In this document: positions 1 through 11,100 of the stretch, piece by piece | Position numbering within the stretch: position 1 is the first letter of the stretch | Layout of the letters: every line of letters begins with the position of its first letter | Assembly (NCBI RefSeq): GCF_021991635.1 | Contig: NZ_JAFFJA010000010.1 | Span: forward strand, 1 to 54,864 | Reading direction: 5' to 3' | Length of the DNA stretch: 54,864 bases | Origin: Tepidanaerobacter sp. GT38 | GTDB lineage: Bacteria; Bacillota; Thermosediminibacteria; Thermosediminibacterales; Tepidanaerobacteraceae | Translations under genes and position numbers: made by a program | The notes under the pieces: model-generated | Told to the model about the DNA's origin: nothing | What the model saw: only the letters and a program-made list of their open reading frames with translations | The model's database searches: none

Positions 1-38
1 ATTATCATAAAATAACCACATATTAGTAATCATTCTTC

Positions 39-67
39 TTTACTAAATATCAGATAAATGATATAAT
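39..67 (+). promoter_or_regulatory. sigma-A-type promoter of the first chemotaxis receptor
   Basis: TTTACT at 39-44 and a perfect TATAAT at 62-67 are separated by 17 bp, about 35 bp upstream of the chemotaxis receptor start. This is close to the vegetative consensus. I see no sigma-D-like chemotaxis promoter here. Confidence 0.6.
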
Positions 68-100
68 TGTGATAAAATTTACAAGATAAGGGGACATATA

Positions 101-1807
101 ATGAAGCTAATACAAAATAAATTGAGCTATAAAATCAATTTGTTAATACTTTCGCTTGTCATTTCGGTAATAGTTATTATGTCGGCATTAGTTATTCGAA
201 ATAGCTATGAATTACTCACCCAAACGCTGGGAACTACTGCAATGGAAGTAGCAGCAGTCACATCTGCCACAATCGACCCTTCTGAATTTAATAAAATCCA
301 AACTGTAGATGACACCAAAAGCGATTATTACAAAAATTTACAGGAAAAAATAAGCTACATAAGAGAAAAGTCCGGCTCAAAATATTTATACACAATGAGG
401 AAAAATGATAAAGGCGAATACATTTATGTTATCGATGGTTCTGAAGAACCGGCAGAGTTCGGCCAGGTGGAAAAACATTATACAGAATTTGATCGGGCCT
501 ATGCAGGGGATTCGTTCATCAACAATAAACTCCACATCAGCAAAGAGTACGGTGTATTAGTATCTGCTTACCATCCTATAGTTTACAATGGTGAAGTTAT
601 TGGCATCGTCGGTGTGGATTATGATGTAGAAAAGGGCTACATAATTTTGAGAAAAATGATCAACAATATTTTGATATTAGCTGTAACACTGGCCGCTTTT
701 GCGCTAATAATTGGATTTATCTTTTCACGTAGGATTTCTCGTCCTCTTGAACGTTTGGCCTTTGCTACAAATAAAATATCTGACTTCGATCTAAATATAG
801 AAACAATAGACATAAACACAAAAGATGAAATAGGCAACCTTACTAAAGCCTTTAATCTAATGGTGACAAGCATAAAAGATATTATAAAAGACACAAAGCG
901 TTCTGCAAACACTGTTTTGGAAATGTCAAAGTCATTATTTAAAATTGCTGAGCATGTTGACAGTCAAAGCAGTGACATATCTCAGGCAATACAACACGTG
1001 GCTGAAGCTATAACGGAGCAGGCCTATGATATAGATAAAGGTTCAAAGCAGACTGGGGAACTTGCTGAAAGTATTGAAAAAGTAGCTGATTCAATCAATG
1101 CCATAACGGATATTTTCAGCCAAGTTTATAATTTAAATGACAGAGGTTCAGATGCCATAAACTTATTGATTCAAAAATCTAAAGAAGAAGATGAGGCAGT
1201 TAAAGAAGCAGAAATAAATATTAAAGATATGGATGAGAGTTCCCAAAAAATCAGCGTTATTCTCGACACAGTAGAACAAATATCAGATCAGACAAATCTT
1301 TTAGCATTAAATGCCAGCATTGAAGCCGCACGCTCCGGAGAATACGGCCGCGGTTTTGCAGTTGTAGCTGAAGAAATACGAAAACTTGCTGACGAGTCGG
1401 CAAAATCAACGGAGCAAATTAAAGAATTGATTAGTGCCATTGAAGATAGATCAAAAAAAGCGGTAAAATCCATGGAAATTAGCAAAAAAATAGCCGGAGA
1501 ACAAAACAACATTGTAAATGAAGCTGGCAAAATTTTCAAAGAACTTTCGGATACTATCAAGAAATTGGCAGGAAACATTGAAACTATTGAGGCACTAAAC
1601 AGAGATATGAATCTTAAAAAAGATGCCATTGTATCAATGATCGGGGCTATACAGGAATCTACTGAAGAAATATCGGCGGTATCCCAGGAGACCTCTGCAT
1701 CATATCAGGAGATACTGTTCTCAGTAAATCAACTGAAAGAACACTCTCAAACTCTAAGCAATCTTGCAGAAGAACTGGGTGTAAAAGTTGACCGATTCAA
1801 TACTTAA
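101..1807 (+). CDS. methyl-accepting chemotaxis protein with extracellular Cache-like sensor domain
   Basis: Membrane chemoreceptor that should signal to CheA/CheW. The 568-aa protein has a membrane helix at about residues 11-31, an extracellular region of about 155 residues (32-186) with a Cache/PAS-like pattern ([20 protein letters not shown], then [14 protein letters not shown]), a second helix at about 187-208, a HAMP segment ([20 protein letters not shown] onward) and a long signalling coiled coil. The conserved hairpin tip lies at about 392-430 ([35 protein letters not shown]). The ATG follows GATAAGGGGAC. It is monocistronic, with its own promoter and terminator. The ligand cannot be told from sequence. 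Confidence 0.93.
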   Translation: MKLIQNKLSYKINLLILSLVISVIVIMSALVIRNSYELLTQTLGTTAMEVAAVTSATIDPSEFNKIQTVDDTKSDYYKNLQEKISYIREKSGSKYLYTMRKNDKGEYIYVIDGSEEPAEFGQVEKHYTEFDRAYAGDSFINNKLHISKEYGVLVSAYHPIVYNGEVIGIVGVDYDVEKGYIILRKMINNILILAVTLAAFALIIGFIFSRRISRPLERLAFATNKISDFDLNIETIDINTKDEIGNLTKAFNLMVTSIKDIIKDTKRSANTVLEMSKSLFKIAEHVDSQSSDISQAIQHVAEAITEQAYDIDKGSKQTGELAESIEKVADSINAITDIFSQVYNLNDRGSDAINLLIQKSKEEDEAVKEAEINIKDMDESSQKISVILDTVEQISDQTNLLALNASIEAARSGEYGRGFAVVAEEIRKLADESAKSTEQIKELISAIEDRSKKAVKSMEISKKIAGEQNNIVNEAGKIFKELSDTIKKLAGNIETIEALNRDMNLKKDAIVSMIGAIQESTEEISAVSQETSASYQEILFSVNQLKEHSQTLSNLAEELGVKVDRFNT

Positions 1808-1830
1808 TCCTTTTGCTTTATTGCCTGCTG

Positions 1831-1860
1831 ACACTATCGCATAAATGCGGTAGTGTTTTT
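1831..1860 (+). terminator. intrinsic terminator after the chemotaxis receptor
   Basis: ACACTATCGCAT and ATGCGGTAGTGT form a 12-bp hairpin (one G-T pair) with a two-base loop, followed by a T run. It lies 24 bp after the stop codon. Confidence 0.85.
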
Positions 1861-2013
1861 TATTTGCATGTAGTTTTTTGTCGTTTAACATTTTTTCTAT
1901 TTTCGAAGAAAATATGGATTAAAATAGAGAATTACATGCATATATAGCCGAACGTAAAACTATAAGCATTTTTTGTAAAAAATGTATTTACTTAAAAATT
2001 TTGTCCAATTTTA

Positions 2014-2022
2014 TGGTATAAT
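2014..2022 (+). promoter_or_regulatory. extended -10 element of the surface-protein operon
   Basis: TGGTATAAT at 2014-2022 is a TGn extended -10 with a consensus hexamer. No good -35 is seen at 17 bp, which suits an extended -10 promoter. Transcription would start near 2030, just upstream of the GGAGGT ribosome site at 2061-2066. The rest of the 1861-2073 gap is AT-rich and holds only an 18-bp palindrome (CATTTTTT GT AAAAAATG, 1967-1984). Confidence 0.5.
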
Positions 2023-2073
2023 AGGGAAAAACAAGAAAAATTTAGGGAAAGCTTGTGCATGGAGGTAGAGAAC

Positions 2074-5000
2074 GTGACTTTTCTTAGAAAAAGCATAGTA
2101 ATGCTAGTAATTTTAACAGTTGTTGTTTCACAATTTTCGCTGTATCCGCTAGTTGTTTATGGAGAGTTACACAGCACGCCAATAGACAATGAACAGACTC
2201 CTAAGAATGGTTCTGCCCAGGAGATCATTGAAACAACTTATCCTCTGAACAATCAAACCGATGTGGAAGTAAAGCCCGCGATAAAAATTGTATTTAAATA
2301 CCCTGTTGAAATAATAGATAAAACTAAGATCACCTTAGTTTCTGGTGGCGAAAAATATCCATTAGACTCAGCTGAAGAATCAGAAGAAATATACCTCCTG
2401 CAAGATGATAAAAGAACCCTTTATATAGATGTAGGGAGAATCGGGAAACCACCTTTGAGGCGCGGCACCCTTTACAATTTAACTTTAGCAAGTGGTGCCA
2501 TACAAATTGAAGGTTCAGATATAACAAATGACGATATCACCATTACCTTTGTTACCCGAAGTGAAGGCGAAAGCCCCAAAATCGTAGGTTACTCTTCTTC
2601 TGAATCGGGCGGTGATGACATTACATCACTTTCAACAACTAAACTTTCCCGAGAAGGTTATATACATATTCGCTTTGATCGCAATATTAAGTTTGAGAAA
2701 AATACCGATAAACAAAAGTTCCTTGAAGGGACAAAGCTTTATCGCATACCAAAGCCTGTGGAGCAAGATGAAGCTGGCAATGACAAAGTCTTTGAATTTG
2801 TGCCTGGTATTACCGAAGCTGATTTAAAGGGAGAAGACTACCTACAACAAATAAATGTGGAAGATGTAGAGATAATAAACAACAATACCCTTCGCATAAA
2901 GCCGAAATGGCCTCTTTTGAACCTGAACCAATATCGGTTGACTATTAAAAAAGAACTGATAGAAGATATAAACGGATATGCCCTGGAAAATGATGTGGAC
3001 TTTTATTTCTGGACAGCCTCTTTTACTGAAAAACCGCAGTTTAGCTGGAAGCATGTTGAAGGTACTTTGCCCGGAAGCATTGTAGACAATCCTTCTACAG
3101 GAGGCAAATCCTGCACCGTCATCGGAACTTCCATTTACGGTCCTAGTGCACCGATTATCTTGATAATAGAAGGTCAAGCAATTCCCAAGGCTGGAGATAT
3201 ATCTTCACTTAGCAAAATAACTTTAGCGGAAGGATTTGAGCCAAATAAAACGCTAAAGATTTCTAAGGTTCGCTTCGAATATTATAATGAAGGCGATGCG
3301 AAAAATACGAAATTGGTCATATATCCTGAAACGGAATTAAATGCAGGCAAATACTATGTGCTCACTGTTCCAAGTGTGATACAAGACCGCAGTGGTCAAT
3401 ACCTGCCAAGGCTTGATTTATATTTTACGGTGGGCGTGGATATTTCAGAACCTGCGGGAATTTCACAAATAGAGCCGGATACTTTTGAGCTAAAAGACAT
3501 CTATAAAGGCACGGCGGCCTTTACTATAAAAGGCTATAACTTCAATGAAGATATAGAATATATTTCATTAAAACTACTCAGTGGCGAAAATCCAGGGACA
3601 GTTCAAACTGCAGTTTATAAAAAAGATATAGTGTTTAAAAGCATTACCCAGTTAGATGTAAAACTGAGAGACCAAAAAGTAATAAATGATCTTCTCGCTG
3701 CAGGCGGTGGAGAATACACTGTTGAGCTGCATTTTAGCGGCCGCGAGCCGGTGTCAAATGACAGTGTAAAATTTAAAATTCTATCCCGGGGAAAACCAAA
3801 AGTCATTGCAACAGATCCTCCAGGCGGTGACATATGGTCTAATGAGAAAAGGCTAAATACAAAAACCATCGACGGCACAACCCGTTACTTTTTAAAGATC
3901 ACCTTTGATGATTTTGATGGCAGTTTGCGCTTTGATAGAGATTTAGGCCTTAATTTGCTCAGGTCGTCCACTGTATATTCCGAAGGCCAAAATGAAGTGT
4001 CCATGATTGACACGGAGTTCATCAATTTTATACAAAACATAGATGATTCCAATCTAAAGAATTCGTATATTTCTCAATACATTTTTGTGAAAGACAGCAA
4101 GGCAGGAGAGGCTCATCTTTATGTGCCCGTGAAGCTCCTCAGGTCGCAAACAACTTATTATGTCATGATAAATGCCGGCATAGTATACTTTGATGGCGAC
4201 CAAACCAGCGGAAATGATCCGATACAATGGACCTTTACAACCACTGCTAATCCGGTGATAACAGGCAACCAGGCGGGAAGTGTTGTGGAAGACTACGACG
4301 AAGACGAACCTATTATATTATACGGAGATTTCTTTGACGAAGATAATGTAGATGTTTATTTCAACGATACTCGGGCAAGCAGAGTTAGAGTAGATACAGA
4401 TGAAAACGGCCAAAGATTTCTTAGGGTTTATTTGCCTAGCGGTCGGAATAGGTTAAAACCGGGTATATACACCATACTCGTGCGAAATGATGGAGATCAT
4501 GAATTTGAGGCATTCGGCGCTTTAAGCGTAGTTAAAGCAGGCAGCCACATTCCAAATGAAGAATATAGGGTTAAGGATGAACTTAGAATAGGCGATGTTA
4601 TAAGCGATCTATTTGTAAGTGAAGATACTTTGATTCTGGACAGGCCTTACACTGACAGAAGGTCTTTGGAAATTGATCTTGATGAGATAATGGGACATCA
4701 AGTTCTCACGAGGAAAATCCGCTTTGATGGCAGAAGAGATGACAGGATTTCAACTCTTGAGACCCTTTCCAAATGGGCAGATATCACATTATACGACATT
4801 GGCATAGATGATTATAGAAGTGATGAAGATGCTGAAATTATTTTAGGCAGAGTCGAACCACTCACAGCTCAAAGCCTAAGGCAAAGACTAGGCAGGACAA
4901 GGATCAAATCAGAATTTATCCAAGTATTGGGGCAAAATGTCCGCTTTAGTAGTTTCACAATTACTATGCCCTTTAAGGAAAGCGATGGATACAATCTAAA

Positions 5001-5124
5001 AGTGCTAAGATACGACCCCGATACAAGGCAATTTCTCGAACAAGACTTTTCTGTAGACCTGATTGAAAAAACTGTTACGGTTAGAAGCTATAGTCCCGGC
5101 ATCTTTATAGTAGTTGAAAAGTAG
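2074..5124 (+). CDS. exported Ig-like (SbsA Ig-like/IPT) surface protein
   Basis: Large secreted protein of about 1016 residues, first gene of a four-gene surface operon. The chosen start is GTG 2074, which has GGAGGT at 2061-2066 with 7-base spacing; the in-frame TTG/ATG codons at 2053 and 2059 lie before or inside that site. A signal peptide follows (hydrophobic SIVMLVILTVVVSQFSLYPL). The mature part is a string of beta-sandwich modules: an N-terminal SbsA-type Ig-like unit (TYPLNNQTDVEVKPAIKIVF), at least two more of that kind (RLTIKKELIEDINGY; YYVMINAGIVYFDGDQ) and IPT-like units (PVITGNQAGSVV). The C-terminal 150 residues end in a beta domain (LKVLRYDPDTRQFLEQDF) resembling the C-terminus of the next protein. 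No SLH, sortase or lipobox signal is seen, so anchoring probably depends on partners. The function is structural by inference. Confidence 0.82.
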   Translation: MTFLRKSIVMLVILTVVVSQFSLYPLVVYGELHSTPIDNEQTPKNGSAQEIIETTYPLNNQTDVEVKPAIKIVFKYPVEIIDKTKITLVSGGEKYPLDSAEESEEIYLLQDDKRTLYIDVGRIGKPPLRRGTLYNLTLASGAIQIEGSDITNDDITITFVTRSEGESPKIVGYSSSESGGDDITSLSTTKLSREGYIHIRFDRNIKFEKNTDKQKFLEGTKLYRIPKPVEQDEAGNDKVFEFVPGITEADLKGEDYLQQINVEDVEIINNNTLRIKPKWPLLNLNQYRLTIKKELIEDINGYALENDVDFYFWTASFTEKPQFSWKHVEGTLPGSIVDNPSTGGKSCTVIGTSIYGPSAPIILIIEGQAIPKAGDISSLSKITLAEGFEPNKTLKISKVRFEYYNEGDAKNTKLVIYPETELNAGKYYVLTVPSVIQDRSGQYLPRLDLYFTVGVDISEPAGISQIEPDTFELKDIYKGTAAFTIKGYNFNEDIEYISLKLLSGENPGTVQTAVYKKDIVFKSITQLDVKLRDQKVINDLLAAGGGEYTVELHFSGREPVSNDSVKFKILSRGKPKVIATDPPGGDIWSNEKRLNTKTIDGTTRYFLKITFDDFDGSLRFDRDLGLNLLRSSTVYSEGQNEVSMIDTEFINFIQNIDDSNLKNSYISQYIFVKDSKAGEAHLYVPVKLLRSQTTYYVMINAGIVYFDGDQTSGNDPIQWTFTTTANPVITGNQAGSVVEDYDEDEPIILYGDFFDEDNVDVYFNDTRASRVRVDTDENGQRFLRVYLPSGRNRLKPGIYTILVRNDGDHEFEAFGALSVVKAGSHIPNEEYRVKDELRIGDVISDLFVSEDTLILDRPYTDRRSLEIDLDEIMGHQVLTRKIRFDGRRDDRISTLETLSKWADITLYDIGIDDYRSDEDAEIILGRVEPLTAQSLRQRLGRTRIKSEFIQVLGQNVRFSSFTITMPFKESDGYNLKVLRYDPDTRQFLEQDFSVDLIEKTVTVRSYSPGIFIVVEK

Positions 5125-5136
5125 GGAGGGGAGAAG

Positions 5137-8100
5137 ATGAGAAAATGCCCGCGAATAGTGTCTTTGATATTAATATTTGCATTGCTTTTCACTACAATTC
5201 CTGTAGCTGACTTTAGAGAAGCATTTGCCTTTGATCCGAATGATTTTACCGTGACTAAAGTTACCATAAGAAAGGACTTTGACAGTGCCCAAGTTCAAAC
5301 AGGAATGCATATAACAATCACCGGCAAAAACTTATCCGGAGCCAAAGTGCTGGCCATCAGTTCTGGAATACCGATAGATTTAGGCAAGCCGGCTATTGAT
5401 TCTGATGGGGTACTGTATTTTGAATTTAAAACCAGCTCACAGTGGGAAAAACTTAAAGACATAACAGGAATCATGGTTGAAGGCGAGGAAATTCCCTTGG
5501 GAAACAAAGGCCAGGTGCCCACAATTACCTCGGTTACTCCTAAAGTAAAGGCTGAAGAGGATACGCTTGTCATTAAAGGTGCAGATTTTAAGCTATTAGT
5601 AGATTATGACAGTGAATTTGTAGTTAAATATGGCCGAGGTGTATCCTATAAGGAAATCGACAAAAGTTTGTTTGATGTTGTAAATAATGTTGCCAATATA
5701 GATAAACCTTCGGGAGAACTTGGCCTTCAAGACATAAACATTGAACGGCGGTTTGCAACTGCAGAAGTAGAATTTGGTGGAAATAAAAATCCTGTAGACA
5801 TAGAGATATTATATGTGTACAATGGACAATTCCGACTGATAAAAGATCTTGATATTAGTAATGATATTGAAATGTATCCAAACCGTGGAATTCCGGGTAG
5901 TCGTGTGTATTTCACGGGCACAACACTGGGCGATTACGATGTGTACTTTTTAAAGGATGTAGATGGCATCGATACCTACAAGACAACCAATCGAGGCCAA
6001 AATCCCACCTACCAGCCGGGAAAAATCGTAAGCGGCACTAAAGAACCGGACATCCTCACAGTAGAAGTGCCAAATATTTCTGCTGGTGAGTATTTTGTGG
6101 TGCTTACCAACAAAGTAGGGAGTGGTAATCCTGCTGAGTTAGTAACCCGTGAGCGGGTTCATTCGGAAAAATTTACTGTAATCCAAGGGGCTCGAAGTGC
6201 GACTATAGATACTGTACAACCGAATCAAGGGCCTGATTCCGGGTCAAGGGTTACCATAACCGGTAGATATTTAGGAAGTTTGAATATTGATGATCTTAAA
6301 TTAGGTTCCTATAAGGTAAATTTGATAGAAACAGATGAAGGAGAACTAAAGATAGACTACACAGAGCTAAACGATAGTACTTATCGAAATGCAAATGTTA
6401 CTGCTTTAGTCAAGAAAGTGAAAGTCATCATTGGAAATCAAGCTAGAGTCCTTGCGACTTCGCAATTTAGTCCAGATATAGATAGATTAGAAGTGGAAAT
6501 ACCCCCAATTGACATAGGAAACGAACCTGTAAAAGATGTTGTCGTTGAAATGGAAACGGAAATCAAAACCGAAAATAATACATATGTTTTTACCGAGCGG
6601 GCAGAACTGCCTAAAGGTTACACCTTTATCCCAAGCAGAATTAAGCCTGAAGTTCAAAGTGTAGTTCCAGAAGAAATCCATGTAGTCAGAAAAGATGGAA
6701 CTTACGATGAATACATAATCCCACAAGACTTAATGATAGGCATTTATGGAAAAAATTTCGCCGTTACTAGATTCATATACAATGAAGAAACAAGAGTATC
6801 ATATCCTATTATAAGATTTGGAAATGTGGAGATAAACAAAAATCAGCAACCTGACATCGAACTATATGTAATGGACGATAGTGGCAATATTATTGACGGA
6901 ACACCTGGCAATGAATTGGGCAGCAAAATCCTTGTGATTATTCCCGAAGGTACAAAAATACCAAAAGAATATGTTGACACTAATGTGTCTGTTGTAGTAA
7001 CAAATCCAGTCAGAAATTCATTAAGTCCAGGTCTCCCTTCAGAAGAGCAGGTAATGGTAAAATTTACACTTGCAAAAGAAGGAAAAATACCTGTTATATC
7101 AAGTGTGACACCAAATGTGGTTACAGTAGACGGCGGTGAAACTGTTACCATAAGCGGAAGCAACTTCTTACCAGATGTAAAGGTATTCATCGACGGTAGG
7201 GAAGTTTCCGGGGTTACTCGGGCTGGAGACGGCAAAACCCTCACTTTTAAAGCACCTCCTGGCCGGGAGGGCACCACTCAGCTCCAAGTGATGAATCCTG
7301 ATGGTGGCATTGCTATAAGGGAATTTAACTATGTCAAAACATACACGAATCCTAAGATTGCTGATTTCTCACCAAAAGCAGGTAATACCGGCACCTTAGT
7401 TTTAGTCAAAGGTGATAATTTTCTTCCACCAGATCCCACATCAACAGCTCAAACTACGTCAGAAATATATAAACTAGTTGGCACCAGGATACTTCTCCAA
7501 AATAGGGATATCAACGATTATAATGTCAACCCAAATACTCAGCGCATTGAACTTCAATATTATGCATCACCGGAAAACAATGAGATTTTAAGAATTGGAA
7601 CAGCTGATGATGGAAGACAGTATTTGCAAATGGCCGATTACTGGCATAGTGTGGTTTTTACAGATGGTTTAGGCAAATTTTACACCCTGCGCCAAGATGC
7701 TCAAGGCAGTCCTATCCTTACCGATGGAGTAAAAAATACTTATAGGCTAAATGTTAAGTATGATGGTGGAGAATTTAAAATATTTGCCTCCAAGGAAGGG
7801 GCTAGTGACTATCTTGTAGAGGTAAAGACAGACAACGAAACAATTGGTGGTAAAGAGATAAAAGTTACTACATTAACCATACACGAACCCGATGAAGTGA
7901 AGCTCTACATGCAGACTCTGTATAAAGTAGACAACAACGGCATAATTGTAGGCAACAATGTAAAAGTAATCGATAAAAACACGATTATATTCAGAGTGCC
8001 TATTCTTACATTAGGTGACGGCTATTATGATCTAACGGTGCTAAACCCAGATACTAAAAGAGACAGCCGCACAGGAACTCAAGGGTTTTACTACTACACA

Positions 8101-11100
8101 TTGCCTCAATCAAAACCTGAAATCCATAAAATTTTCCCGGATAAAGGTTCTATAGACGGAGGATATACCATCGATATAATTGGCAATGACTTCAAAGATG
8201 ATGGCACATACAAGTCAAAGGTCTTCATAAATGGCGTACAGGTAAAGGCAGAAGACACATTTGTCAGCGTTGACGGAAAAACCATCACAGTAAAAGTTCC
8301 TCCTTTTACCGGTGATTTATCAAAGGAAAAGGAAACAGATCGCATTACCGTTCCTGTGGTGGTGCTAAACCCAGACGGTGCCAGCGCCAGCAAGGAAGAC
8401 GGATTTACGTATATGGTGCCCACCAGCTATCCTGAGATAACAAAGATAGTGCCTGCCCAAGGAAGTGCAGCAGGCAAAGAAATCGTAGAAATCATCGGCA
8501 AAGACTTTCGTTACTTTGAACCCTACAGTGATGACAACAGGAATCAAACACGGGATGACAGTGAAACGTATAATGATTTAAACGGCAACGGAGAATGGGA
8601 TGACTTTAGGAATAAATCGATAGAGGAATTAAAAGAAGAGTACGATGATAACTTTGAAAGCATGGTCTCACCAATTTTGCCAAAGGTTTATTTTGGCAAT
8701 AAAGTAGCCGAAATAATGGAATTTGACGATGGATATCTTAAAGTCAGGACTCCTGCCGGCAGTGCCGGTACCGTGGATGTATACGTTGTAAACAATGATT
8801 CCGGCATATCCAATAAAGTCAAATACACTTACACTGCTACAAATCCGGTCATAACGCGCATAGTGCCGCCTGAAGGCAAGAAACAGGGCGGTGACCGGGT
8901 AGAGATTTTCGGCTCTAATTTTGTAGAAAGTGAGATTAAAATCTTAAACAAAGATGGAGAGCTTGAAACACTGCCAATGATGCAGGTTCGCTTTGGCAAT
9001 GTTACAAACCGGGATATACCCAGAGAAGAGGAGAACTCGGGTAGAATAGACAACCAGCGCACTACCGTAAACTTGCCTGGAGGCCTAAGGGTACAATACG
9101 AAAATGGCAGGATACATCTTCAGATTTTAGAAGGCGGTATAACATATGTCACAATAATAGAACCCACGATTTTTGACGGCAGCCCGCTATTCGTATCAAC
9201 AAGGCTTCTTAAGGATGGAGATAACCCTTATCCTCACGATGAGCTCATACGCCTTGAAATCAGCGACAGAAGGCTTTACGTAGAGCGGGGCTATGCTCCT
9301 AAAGTGGAGTTCTTAAACAGCGGTCAGCTGGTTGTCACAACACCGGCCTACTATACCATTGGGCCAGTTGATGTATTTGTGATAAATCCCGATGGAGGTA
9401 CTGCAAAAGGTCAGTTTACTTACAAATACCCAGACAGCAAACCGTATATTACAAACATAACCAAGGATGGTCAGTCCCCTGAAATAGTAGAAATAAATGG
9501 CAGAGAGGTCAAAGTCCTGTATATGACCTACAAAGGCGGAAATACGGTCAGCATCATCGGTGGAGACTTTAGGGAAAACGCCAGAATTCAAATTTCCGAT
9601 GTAGCAAGCATTGAGCCCCGAGATATAACCTATATGCTGCCAACAAAGCTTACCTTTAAAATGCCAGCAGTTCCTGAAGATGCTGTTGGTAAACTCCATC
9701 GGGTTGTGGTTATAAACGAGGACGGAGGTTCTGCCGCATCTGATGAGGCTGTGCCCCTTCCCATATACATCATGTTTATAAAAGGGGAAACTGCTCCAGC
9801 GATTACAAGGCTAGTTCCAGCTAAAGGCCCGACTTCAGGCGGCACTCGCGTGAGAATCGAAGGAAAAGATTTTAGAGAAGGCTTGAAGGTGTTCTTCGGA
9901 GAGATACCTTTGCCACAGGAAAACGTCCAGGTTGTGGATTATAAGACAATACTAGTGATAACACCGCCTCATCCGCCAGGAAGTGTAGAGGTGAAGGTTG
10001 AAAATCCCGATGGTGAGCTTTCAAATCCCAGCGGCATATTTACCTATATTAGCAGTCCTAAAGTAGCTGCAGTAGTTGATCCAGATGACCCCACCGAAAC
10101 CACTCGAATAACGCGAATCTCGGTAGAAGGCGGTCAGAGGATCAAAATCAAGGGAACATCCTTTATGCCTGGGGCCAGGGTAGTATTTGCTCCAACTATA
10201 AAACGGATTGATAGCGAGGAAGATGTATCAGGAAATGTAATTTACATCGATGGAGAGCCCTATCTCTTAGAGGAAGGCACAGAGGCAAGAGAGGTAGTCT
10301 TTATTGACTCCGAAACTTTAACCGTCGTTACTCCGCCTGGGAAATTAGACAGCAGAGGCATAATAGTCATTAATCCGGACGGAGGTGCAAGCGACATCTA
10401 TGACCAGATAGTTTACGGTTTGCCGGAACTTGAGGCTCCTGGCAATGTGGTGGCAGAACTTATTTATGACCGCTACATAAAAATCACCTGGTCTCCTGTG
10501 GAAGGCGCCGAAGGATATGAAATATTTGCGATTATAGATGACAATGAAATGGACTTTATAGGCACTACCAATCTCACCGCATTTGTCTTTAGCGATCTGG
10601 AGCCAAATACGAGATACTCCTTTGTAGTAAAAGCACTGGGTCGGTTTGGTTCATCACCACCTTCGGCCCGCAGTAACACTGTAAAGACGGGTAAACAGGT
10701 AGGACCGCCCGATGACGATGGAGAACTGGTTGAGGAAACTGTTAAAGAGCGTATAGGCGATACAGTAAGCGTAGTAATAGGCACTGAGGATTACAGGAAA
10801 GATATCACTGTAGACTTAAATGACGTCAGTTTCGCAGGCACCAAAAAAGTAGTTGTTACTCTACCGGCAGAAGTGATAGCAAGGTCCAATGCGGGAGATA
10901 TAAAGATTGTAGGAAAGGATTTTGACCTGAGATTTAATCCGTCTGTTTTTGACACTTCCAGAGTCAGACAGTATCGCAATAGCAGCGATGCCGGAGTCAG
11001 ATTCGAACTGGCAGTGGCAAATGGCAATGTGAGTACCCAGGGGAAAACCCTGCTTTCCACCCAATATACAATGAGTGCCAACTTTTACGTAGGAAAAGAT

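Noticed and set aside
1967-1984. 18-bp palindrome CATTTTTT GT AAAAAATG as an operator or terminator
   Set aside because: A/T-only stem, easily arising by chance in this AT-rich gap; no G/C core.
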